Source: Lachnospiraceae bacterium
GTDB taxonomy: Bacteria; Bacillota; Clostridia; Lachnospirales; Lachnospiraceae
Reading direction: 5' to 3'
Length of the DNA stretch: 39,659 bases
Assembly (NCBI GenBank): GCA_017408735.1
Contig: JAFQUB010000053.1
Span: 1-39,659, forward strand
Part shown: in pieces, positions 6,854 to 14,027 of the stretch
Layout: every line of letters starts with the position of its first letter
How positions within the stretch are numbered: the stretch's first letter is position 1
Notes under the pieces: model-generated
Database searches by the model: none
What the model saw: only the letters and a program-made list of their open reading frames with translations
Told to the model about the DNA's origin: nothing
Made by a program: the position numbers and the translations under genes

Positions 6854-9028
6854 ATGGAGGTTATTACACAAACCAACCGAACCATGCTTTTTGAGGAAAT
6901 TAATCCGGAAAAGCTGAATTTATTAACGTTAGTAGGAGATGCAAAAGAAGTAGAAAGTCTGGATGACGCCAAAATTCAGGAAATCAATTCCAAGCTTTTG
7001 GTACATAGCTTTGACGAATTTTTAGAAAAATTTGAACCAGTAGTATACTCATTCTTTAATGCAGGTACCCAGAGTGTACTTTACACTTTGGAGAAACCGG
7101 AAAATATACCGGCAGAGTTTGTAACAGAAATTCCATTAAACAATCAGAATGACTTTTTAAATATGTTATTTACATTGATTGATACCAAACGTGCTCAGGG
7201 CTTAAAGAATGTAGATTTTAAATTTGAAAACATTCTGGACATGATTTCTCCAAAGAAGGTTATGAATGACATTAAGCAGGCTCGTAAAGAAATTCACTAC
7301 TTGTATGAAAAATATGAAGAATTAGAGGATGAAGACCCAAAGAAACTGGATATTGGAGATAAATTAAACTACAAGTTTGAAGAGGCAAGCCAGAATTACA
7401 ACAATGTTATGGCAATGCTTCCACTGGCTATCGAAGATATTAAAACTCGTTTGTTGTTCTCGCAAAACACATCTTCCAAAAGCAATGAGCCTTTAAAACT
7501 GGGGGTATTGTCTATGGGAGAAAATGGAGAACTTAAGGTATTAGAAGCTCCAAAGGAAAAGAAAAACGAATTAATTGCCCTTGCAGATAGCACAAATGCA
7601 GGCTTAATAGAAGCTTTTGAAGAAGATTATGAGGCAGTAAACGAAGAACCATCAGATTATGTGAAAAGTCTGGTGGTAAGAACCTTCTGTCCATTATCTA
7701 CCGTGACCAATAACGAAGTAGATGTGGCATTAGAAGTTCAAAATTACAATACATATTTGGAATTTTACAAGCAGGCAAAAGATGATTTTGTAAAAACAGT
7801 AAAACCACTGGTAGAAAAATTATTGGGAATCCGTATGTTCTTTGAACAGTACACCACCAAAAACAAAGAAATGCGTCCAAGCCTGTTAATTACCAATGTG
7901 AAACTGGATATGATGGTAAGTTCCATGAACGTTAACCGTTTACAGACTTACTTAAATACCGTAAATACCAAAAACGATTACGAAAATACTGTATGGCTTG
8001 CCATTGTACCAGAAGTGGAACTGGAAGCTACCAGCAGTGTAAAAATTAAAAGACAAAGATTTAGAGGAAATGCCAAAGTAGAAAAAAGTGGTGCCAATAC
8101 CATGGAATCTTTAACAGCTTTATTGGATGCTATTAAAGAATACAGAATCCAGACTTTCTTTAATTTCCAGACAGGAGAAAACACCACTTTTAATTATGTG
8201 GCAACATCCGGAATTGACAGCTTTGTAGAAAAGAGCAGACCGTTGTTAAAGAAGGACTATAGCGAATTTGTTTCTTGTGCCCTTCCAAACTTTACCATTG
8301 TACCAAAGGAAAAATCCGGTGTGGTATTGGATAACCGTATGGAAATCAACGAAAATGGCGGCGTGGAATTATCTAAGGCGAGAGAAGATATTATGAAGCT
8401 TTGGATTGAGGGGGTTTACATTGGAGCTGCTTATATTGCAGCAGGAATCGTAGCAGCCTACCAGTGTCCGGAATATTTAAGAGATTTCTACAAGGAAGTA
8501 ACTCCAAAATATCCGGGTATCCGTTATGACATTGAAGCGGGAGAACATTCTTTAAAGACCACCACCACTATGTCACAGGAAATTACAGGCTTTACCAATG
8601 CCATTAAGAATTCCATTAATAACAAAGGCTTCGGTTTTGTATTTGCATCTGAAAACAGCCAGATACAGGGAAGAGAAATCAAAAATATTACCGTCTACAA
8701 AGCCAGAACCATGGCAATGGTAGATGATAATTATGATTCTCTATATAAATCAATGATGAGTACTTATGTAGAACGTATTTTGCGCTATGTAAGTAATGAC
8801 TTTAAACAGGAAAATGTGGTGAAATTCTTTAGCAACCATCCACAGAGCCAGCGTTCTTTATGGAACAATGACAGCAGGTTTGTCAATGCAATTATTCAGG
8901 AAGGCGATGAACTGGATTGCGTGGTAGATGAAGGAACCAATACCTGTGATATCCGGTTAGGATTTAATGGAAATGTAAAGAACTTAAGGGTTTCTGTTAC
9001 CAAAGCCACTTCCACTGCCAAAGCCTAG
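6854..9028 (+). CDS. Contractile sheath protein, TssB/TssC-like (724 aa)
   Basis: I read this as the tail sheath of a type VI-like contractile machine. The N-terminus (residues about 20-120) follows the TssB pattern: a VGD turn, a helix with FDEFLEKFEPVVY, then a strand and a DF motif. The remainder follows the TssC plan, ending with an R-x3-YV helix (ERILRYVSNDFKQE), a helix at the WNND position, and a beta-rich tail (about 690-720) where TssC forms interlocking strands. A single 724-aa chain would then do the job of the TssB (about 165 aa) and TssC (about 490 aa) pair. GGAAGG lies 5 nt before the ATG. Two Hcp-like tube genes follow directly, which strongly supports the role. The fusion is inference; sheath identity is likely but not certain. 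Confidence 0.7.
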   Translation: MEVITQTNRTMLFEEINPEKLNLLTLVGDAKEVESLDDAKIQEINSKLLVHSFDEFLEKFEPVVYSFFNAGTQSVLYTLEKPENIPAEFVTEIPLNNQNDFLNMLFTLIDTKRAQGLKNVDFKFENILDMISPKKVMNDIKQARKEIHYLYEKYEELEDEDPKKLDIGDKLNYKFEEASQNYNNVMAMLPLAIEDIKTRLLFSQNTSSKSNEPLKLGVLSMGENGELKVLEAPKEKKNELIALADSTNAGLIEAFEEDYEAVNEEPSDYVKSLVVRTFCPLSTVTNNEVDVALEVQNYNTYLEFYKQAKDDFVKTVKPLVEKLLGIRMFFEQYTTKNKEMRPSLLITNVKLDMMVSSMNVNRLQTYLNTVNTKNDYENTVWLAIVPEVELEATSSVKIKRQRFRGNAKVEKSGANTMESLTALLDAIKEYRIQTFFNFQTGENTTFNYVATSGIDSFVEKSRPLLKKDYSEFVSCALPNFTIVPKEKSGVVLDNRMEINENGGVELSKAREDIMKLWIEGVYIGAAYIAAGIVAAYQCPEYLRDFYKEVTPKYPGIRYDIEAGEHSLKTTTTMSQEITGFTNAIKNSINNKGFGFVFASENSQIQGREIKNITVYKARTMAMVDDNYDSLYKSMMSTYVERILRYVSNDFKQENVVKFFSNHPQSQRSLWNNDSRFVNAIIQEGDELDCVVDEGTNTCDIRLGFNGNVKNLRVSVTKATSTAKA

Positions 9029-9037
9029 CACTGCAGT

Positions 9038-9057
9038 GGGAACGGAAACGTTACCCC
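9038..9057 (+). other. GNRA-type RNA hairpin after the sheath gene
   Basis: GGGAACG-GAAA-CGTTACCC folds as a 7-bp stem with one bulged A and a GAAA tetraloop. There is no U-run after it, so it is not an intrinsic terminator. It may protect the 3' end of the sheath mRNA. Confidence 0.35.
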
Positions 9058-9073
9058 AAAAAGAAAACAGTCG

Positions 9074-9102
9074 TAATTACCGGAGCATAGCTTCGTTAAT
9101 TA
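9074..9102 (+). other. 13-bp RNA stem-loop upstream of the tube genes
   Basis: TAATTACCGGAGC pairs with GCTTCGTTAATTA across an ATA loop (one mismatch, one G-U). It lies 24 nt before the ATG of the first Hcp-like gene and ahead of its GGGAGG site. Lacking a U-run, it is more likely an mRNA processing or stabilising element than a terminator. It may help set a high tube-to-sheath ratio. Confidence 0.5.
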
Positions 9103-9126
9103 AATATATTATAGGGAGGATCCGAG

Positions 9127-9555
9127 ATGGGATTTAGAGTAAAAATTGAAGCAAATGAAACAATCGAACTAGGATTAGAAGCGGTTCAGTCTGTTACTTT
9201 TATAACAGATACACCAAACGACAGCAATGCTCGTTCTACAGATTTAGGAATGAGTATGCTGATTAAGGGGAAAATCCTTGCTTCTATTAACGGTGCAGCA
9301 GCAGATGCCACATTAAAATTGCCAAAATGGGCATTAGTTCCAGCAGAAGACTTAAAGTGCTACGGAAATGTAGTAGTAGAAGTATTATCCGGAAGTAAAG
9401 TAGTAAGAGAAATTACTATGGATTGCGCTTATGTAGTAGATTACAAAGAAATCTTTGGTGATACTTCAGGTGTTGGTACCTTCAGCCTTTTAATCAGACA
9501 GAAAAAAGATTTAAATACCAACGTAGCCTATAAGGGCGGATTTGCAGCAGAATAG
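9127..9555 (+). CDS. Hcp-like tail tube protein (first copy)
   Basis: This all-beta 142-aa protein is small, soluble and without an export signal. Alternating strands, a conserved T-N/M-DSNA-x-T-D-G motif near residues 30-40 and a final strand GVGTFSLLIRQKKD match the compact barrel of Hcp/phage tube subunits. Such subunits stack as hexameric rings inside the sheath and carry the spike. It lies just after the sheath gene and 12 nt before a paralogue with roughly 40 percent identity by eye. GGGAGG precedes the ATG. The length is slightly below typical Hcp (about 160-170 aa). Two tandem copies may form mixed rings, or one may be a tube initiator or terminator. Confidence 0.7.
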   Translation: MGFRVKIEANETIELGLEAVQSVTFITDTPNDSNARSTDLGMSMLIKGKILASINGAAADATLKLPKWALVPAEDLKCYGNVVVEVLSGSKVVREITMDCAYVVDYKEIFGDTSGVGTFSLLIRQKKDLNTNVAYKGGFAAE

Positions 9556-9567
9556 GAGGAATAAAGA

Positions 9568-9981
9568 ATGGGATTTATCGTAAAAGTAGGAGGAACCAGT
9601 TTAGGAGTAGAAACTGTAAAAACAGTGGATTTTGAAGTAGATACACCAATGGATTCTAACGCAAAGACAACAGACATGGGTGTTACCATGACAATTACAG
9701 GTAAAGTACTTACTATATTAGATGATGGAACAGAAGAAACGGTAGACTTAGCATTATGGTCTATGGTTCCGGCAGAAAAAGCAGATTGCTATCGCACCGT
9801 AACAGTGGATGTGGTTTCCGCAGGACAGGTAGTTAGAAACTACGAACTGAAGAATGCCTTTGTAGTAGAGTATGATGAAGTTTATGGAGATACCGAAGGT
9901 GTTGGTACCTTTAAGCTGGTAGTCAGACAGAAAAAAGACAAATTAAAAGATGTAACAATTAATGGCGGATACAGCAATTAA
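9568..9981 (+). CDS. Hcp-like tail tube protein (second copy)
   Basis: This 137-aa paralogue of the preceding protein shares the MGF start, VDTPMDSNAKTTDMG, a WSMVPAEK segment (ALVPAED in copy one), a central VVR, and GVGTFKLVVRQKKD near the end. The differences lie in loops between strands, where Hcp proteins contact sheath or cargo. GGAGG precedes the ATG. It forms a clear two-gene unit with copy one, bracketed by RNA stem-loops on both sides. As a tube subunit it would be among the most abundant proteins of the machine. Confidence 0.7.
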   Translation: MGFIVKVGGTSLGVETVKTVDFEVDTPMDSNAKTTDMGVTMTITGKVLTILDDGTEETVDLALWSMVPAEKADCYRTVTVDVVSAGQVVRNYELKNAFVVEYDEVYGDTEGVGTFKLVVRQKKDKLKDVTINGGYSN

Positions 9982-9990
9982 TTAAATAGA

Positions 9991-10022
9991 TGTAGAGGGG
10001 AAAGCAGTCTTTCTCCTTTACA
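9991..10022 (+). other. 14-bp RNA stem-loop downstream of the tube genes
   Basis: TGTAGAGGGGAAAG pairs with CTTTCTCCTTTACA through a CAGT loop (two G-U pairs). It starts 10 nt after the second tube gene. No U-run follows and the next gene begins 32 nt later. It probably blocks 3' exonucleases and stabilises the tube mRNA while letting some transcription continue into the FHA genes. Confidence 0.55.
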
Positions 10023-10054
10023 CCTGAAAGATAGGAGTTGTTAAGGAAAGAATT

Positions 10055-10666
10055 ATGAAGGATAAAATTTTAGGTGTATTGGAAAGAATTATGTGGGCAA
10101 TGATAGGAGCCATTGTGATATTAGTTTTATCTCAAAAGGAATGGAGCCTTTGGATGAAAATAGGCATATCGGTGTTGTGTTTGACCGGTATGACAGTATA
10201 CAGTATCCTTACCAATCTTTCAGGGAAAGGGAAGATGGAGCACTATCATCAGGTAGCAGCAGCGAGAAAGGATACTGTTCCAAAGCCGATGACAAATGAA
10301 AGCGCAAGAATTGTAAGAGAAAAACAAAACATTCAGTCCATTGTTTTAATTAACGAAGAAGGGACTGCACTGACCGAATGGAGTTTAACAGGTAAATCAG
10401 GAATGGTGATTGGAAAGGGAACAGAAAAAGATCCGGTAGACATTGACTTAAGCTGTTCTGCTTTTGCCCAAATGATTTCCAAACAGCATGCAGTTTTAAA
10501 TTACACAGACAATGGCTGGTGCATTGATGATATAGATTCGAAAAATGGAACCAGAGTAAAGAAAATTAACCGGAATGCCATTTTAGATTTGAAACTGGTG
10601 GGAACTGTAGAACTTGGTGTAGGGGATATTATATACATTGCAAGTACCATGTTGCAGTTAAGATAA
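10055..10666 (+). CDS. Membrane-anchored FHA-domain protein
   Basis: Two hydrophobic helices (about residues 8-24 and 31-48) form a hairpin anchor. After a basic linker comes a C-terminal FHA domain (about 95-203) with the motifs MVIGKG, ISKQHAVL and DSKNGTRVKK. The phosphothreonine-binding Arg of the classical GR-x-S-xx-H is replaced by Lys (GK), while S/K-Q-H and N-G-T remain. It could dock phosphorylated machine parts to the inner face of the membrane, a job done in type VI systems by Fha and TssL/M. It is followed 12 nt later by a second FHA gene. Family assignment is firm; the docking role is inference. Confidence 0.85.
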   Translation: MKDKILGVLERIMWAMIGAIVILVLSQKEWSLWMKIGISVLCLTGMTVYSILTNLSGKGKMEHYHQVAAARKDTVPKPMTNESARIVREKQNIQSIVLINEEGTALTEWSLTGKSGMVIGKGTEKDPVDIDLSCSAFAQMISKQHAVLNYTDNGWCIDDIDSKNGTRVKKINRNAILDLKLVGTVELGVGDIIYIASTMLQLR

Positions 10667-10678
10667 GGAGAATTGTAA

Positions 10679-11215
10679 ATGAGTTTAAACAGATGTAAAA
10701 ACGGACATATGTTCAGCAGCAGAAAATATGGGGACACCTGTCCTTATTGTAATACAGATTTAGAGCGGAGGGATTTTAAAAATAACAGACGCCTTATGAT
10801 TGATGACCCGGATAAAACCTTATCTATTTCCGGAGTGGACGAAACCGTAGATCCGGTTACGGGATGGCTTGTGTGCATTGAAGGGGCACAGTATGGAAAA
10901 GACTTTAAAGTCCGGGCAGGAAAAAACTTTATTGGAAGAGCAGACAACATGCACATCCAGATTTTAGGGGATAATACCATATCCAGAATCAATCATGCAG
11001 CCATTACTTATGACAGCAAAAACCGTAATACCTATCTGCTTCCGGGAGATTCTTCCGGTCTTGCCTACTTAAATGGAGAAGCAGTGTATACTCCGGTAGA
11101 ATTAAATGCTTTTTCGGTTATTGAAATCGGGCAGTCTAAATTTATCTTTATTCCGTTATGTGGAGAGCATTTTGAATGGAATGGGGAAGACAAGCAAGGT
11201 GGGGATATGGAATGA
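10679..11215 (+). CDS. Zinc-ribbon plus FHA-domain protein
   Basis: The N-terminus carries a rubredoxin-like metal site (C6, H10, C21, C24; motif CPYC), then a short linker and an FHA domain (about residues 75-160) with NFIGRAD, DNTISRINHAAI and a poorly conserved NGT region (PGDSSGLAYLNG). FHA proteins with small zinc ribbons are common in clostridial signalling loci. It overlaps the next gene by 4 bases (ATGA), so the two are probably translationally coupled and the PP2C encoded there may act in the same complex. It is cytosolic. Confidence 0.85.
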   Translation: MSLNRCKNGHMFSSRKYGDTCPYCNTDLERRDFKNNRRLMIDDPDKTLSISGVDETVDPVTGWLVCIEGAQYGKDFKVRAGKNFIGRADNMHIQILGDNTISRINHAAITYDSKNRNTYLLPGDSSGLAYLNGEAVYTPVELNAFSVIEIGQSKFIFIPLCGEHFEWNGEDKQGGDME

Positions 11216-12084
11216 TAGCAGAAGTATTGAATAGTTCCTATGTGCTGTTGGCAGTGGTAATCTCTTTTTTCTGTATTCTTATGACTTTGGGAATCTGTAT
11301 GTACATAAAAAGTAGGGAAATCACCGCAAAAGCAAATGTAACTTCCGGTGTGTCTTTGGATATAGGAAATGCCCAGATTATTGGAACCAGAGAAAAGCAG
11401 GATGATTCTTTTGGAACCTCTATAAAAGAAGACTGCATACTGGCAGTGGTGGCAGATGGTATTGGAGGATATATCAACGGAAATCTGGCAAGTCGCATTA
11501 CTGTGGATACCTATTTAGATGAATTTCAAAAAAATGATGTATTAAATAACATTAGCTACTTTTTCCAAAAAGCAGCGGTACTTTCCAATGAGAGAATCCG
11601 AGATGAATTTGGAGAAGCAAAAGGAGGTACTACGGTAGTTGGTGTAGTGGTAGAAGGAAATCGCATGCATTGGACTTCCGTAGGGGACAGTAATATTGCC
11701 GTATTTCGAAAGGGAAGACTGATTCCTATAAACCGAAAGGAAAATGTGAAAAACTGGCTGGAAGACCAGTATTTTGCCGGCGTGATTGGCAGAGAAGAAG
11801 CTATGGGCGGGCCGGTAGATAAGAGATTGGTAAATTATGTGGGATACGATGGATTTCAAAAAGCAGAGGAATCCGATCGTCCTATTTACTTAAAGAAGAA
11901 GGATAAAATCCTTATTTATTCTGATGGAATTGAAACTTTAAGTCAGATTGAACTGGAAAAAATACTGTCCAAAGGATGGAATGCCCAAAAAACAGCCCAG
12001 GCAATTATTACAGAAGTAGATAATAAAGATGTAAGAAGCAAAGATAATGCAACCATTATTGTATTGTCGATAAGGAAAGGATAA
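11212..12084 (+). CDS. Membrane-anchored PP2C phosphatase
   Basis: An N-terminal membrane helix (about residues 8-32) is followed by a PP2C domain with the full set of metal ligands: KQDD (D64), ADGIGG (D82, G83), SVGDSN, YSDGIE and KDN (D278). The start at 11212 is chosen because AGGTGGGG lies 7 nt upstream and the ATG overlaps the previous stop. A longer in-frame start 36 bases upstream would add unlikely polar residues before the anchor. This is the second active-looking phosphatase of the locus, this time fixed at the membrane, so it may act on the membrane kinase or membrane FHA protein. A 2-nt gap separates it from the next gene. Confidence 0.88.
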   Translation: MIAEVLNSSYVLLAVVISFFCILMTLGICMYIKSREITAKANVTSGVSLDIGNAQIIGTREKQDDSFGTSIKEDCILAVVADGIGGYINGNLASRITVDTYLDEFQKNDVLNNISYFFQKAAVLSNERIRDEFGEAKGGTTVVGVVVEGNRMHWTSVGDSNIAVFRKGRLIPINRKENVKNWLEDQYFAGVIGREEAMGGPVDKRLVNYVGYDGFQKAEESDRPIYLKKKDKILIYSDGIETLSQIELEKILSKGWNAQKTAQAIITEVDNKDVRSKDNATIIVLSIRKG

Positions 12085-12086
12085 CT

Positions 12087-14009
12087 ATGCGTAAAGAAAA
12101 TTCTGTTTTTCGAACCAAATTTATATCAGAACCGGGAAGCTACATAAAAAATCAGGATTATTTTGCCTTTGTGGAATTAGAAGATTTTGCCTGTTATTGT
12201 ATTGCAGATGGAATTGATGAGGATATAACAAGAGAAAGTGCAAAACTTGCAGTTTCAGCCGTCATTGCAGCATTTCATGAAAATCCGGGATGCAGTAAAG
12301 GGGCAGCAAAAAGATATATGCAGGCGGCACATAATGAACTGCAAAGGGAGTCAAAAGAGGCAAGACTGGAAGCCAGTATGGTTATACTTCTCACAGATTA
12401 TAAAAAGGCTCTTTGGGCAAGTGCCGGAAATACCAGACTCTTTGGAATTCGAAACGGAAACATTAAGTGGAAAACAAAAGATACGTCCCTAAGTCAGGGC
12501 ATGGCAGAAAAAGGAGATATACCCATTGATCAGGTGGAATATCATGAGGAAAGACATAACTTATATTGTTATTTAGGACAGGCAGGAAGATTCAAGCCTG
12601 TGATTGGAAAAAAGAAGAAGTTAGAAGATGGAGATATTTTTGTTCTCTATACCAGGGGGGTATGGGAAAGTGTTGGAAATGCAGAACTTCTGGATTCTTT
12701 GGAGGAAGCCAGTGACCCGGAAAGCGTATGTACCGGATTGGAAGAAGTGATTTTAAGCAGCCAGCAGGATATTGTTGAAAATTATACCATTGTTAGTATT
12801 TTTATAGATAAGATTTACAGAAATCCCAAGGCGGGAAAACAGAAAAAATATATAAAGATTGGAATGGCGGTTGCCGGTGTTTTAGGAACATTACTGCTGA
12901 CCTTTGGGTTAGTCAGATATAACCAGAATAAAAGCAATTTAGAAACCATGAACAAATCTTTGGAAAATGCCATTGGATACATGAATGAAGACAGCTACGA
13001 TACAGCAATCAGTGAGTTTGAAAAAGCTCATATTGCGGCAGAAAAGGTAAAGGCAGGAAAGAATTCCAAAACCTACAAGAAAATCGAAATTGTGGACTTG
13101 TACTATAAAATGTCCTTAAACCTTAGTGAAGCAAGGACAGCATTTGGTCAAGAAGAATATAAAAAATGTTACAACAAATACAGTTCTGCACTGGAAAAGG
13201 TAAGTCAGTTGGAAAAAGAAAAGGAAGAAGTTTCTTTTGGAAAAGATTTGGAAATATATCAGAAGTTTGCTAATTCTATGGAGCAGGCAGAAGAAGCTTT
13301 GGCAGAAAAAAATTATGAAAAAGCAGGAAAGAATTTCAGTGAGGCAGGAAAATTGGCAGACAGCATTGACGCCACCACAGAAAAAACGAAAGCGGAGGAA
13401 GAAAGTAAAAATGCCAATGGAAATCATGCATTGCAAAATGGGGATGAAAGCAAGGCAGAAGGAGAGGCAGAAATGAAAGCCGGTGCTTATCAAAAAGCCT
13501 TAAACAGCTTCCAGACTGCCAGAAATTTTTACACTTCTGCCAAGGATGATTACGGCAATACTGATGCAGAAGGAAGAATTACCGAACTGGATATCCGTAT
13601 GGAGGATGCCAACAATAAAGTGGCAAAACAGACCAACGGAGAGCTGGAATCCGAGGCAGAAAAGTATGAACAGGCGGCAGCAGAAGCACAAGCAGCCGGT
13701 GATTATGAAACAGCCAAAGAAAATTATGATATGGCAAAGCAGTTATATAAACAAACCGGAAATACCGATATGATGGCGCAAATGGATGCCAAGAAGGAAG
13801 CCACAGAAAGCGGCCCTTCTTCAGAAAGTTCCGAAAAAGCACTGGCAGCCTTATTGTCAGCAGCAGAATATTTGTCCAGAGGAGATTATGGCAATGCAAT
13901 TGCAAACTTTGATGATGCAAGAAAATATTACGAAGAAGCCGGCATGACGTCGGAAGCCAGCAGAGTCAATAATATTCTCACACAGATGTCCGGAATGATA
14001 GCAGGATAA
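12087..14009 (+). CDS. PP2C-like pseudophosphatase fused to a membrane helix and TPR-like repeats
   Basis: Residues 10-240 follow the PP2C plan but lose key metal ligands. NQD (D24) and DG (D41) survive, yet DGMGG has become DGIDED, the GDSR turn is GNTR, the late DG is RG (R190), and the terminal DN is EN (E231). Catalysis is therefore doubtful and a binding or sensing role is likely. A membrane helix lies at about 254-276. The outer 360 residues are Glu/Lys/Ala-rich with repeated NY(E/D)-A-x5-A-(K)-YY patterns, probably TPR-like helical repeats (about 285-345, 355-400, 410-440, 470-500, 525-565, 590-625). It resembles the layout of the membrane kinase at 1940. Partner unknown. Confidence 0.75.
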   Translation: MRKENSVFRTKFISEPGSYIKNQDYFAFVELEDFACYCIADGIDEDITRESAKLAVSAVIAAFHENPGCSKGAAKRYMQAAHNELQRESKEARLEASMVILLTDYKKALWASAGNTRLFGIRNGNIKWKTKDTSLSQGMAEKGDIPIDQVEYHEERHNLYCYLGQAGRFKPVIGKKKKLEDGDIFVLYTRGVWESVGNAELLDSLEEASDPESVCTGLEEVILSSQQDIVENYTIVSIFIDKIYRNPKAGKQKKYIKIGMAVAGVLGTLLLTFGLVRYNQNKSNLETMNKSLENAIGYMNEDSYDTAISEFEKAHIAAEKVKAGKNSKTYKKIEIVDLYYKMSLNLSEARTAFGQEEYKKCYNKYSSALEKVSQLEKEKEEVSFGKDLEIYQKFANSMEQAEEALAEKNYEKAGKNFSEAGKLADSIDATTEKTKAEEESKNANGNHALQNGDESKAEGEAEMKAGAYQKALNSFQTARNFYTSAKDDYGNTDAEGRITELDIRMEDANNKVAKQTNGELESEAEKYEQAAAEAQAAGDYETAKENYDMAKQLYKQTGNTDMMAQMDAKKEATESGPSSESSEKALAALLSAAEYLSRGDYGNAIANFDDARKYYEEAGMTSEASRVNNILTQMSGMIAG

Positions 14010-14027
14010 TTACTTTAGGAGGAAGAA

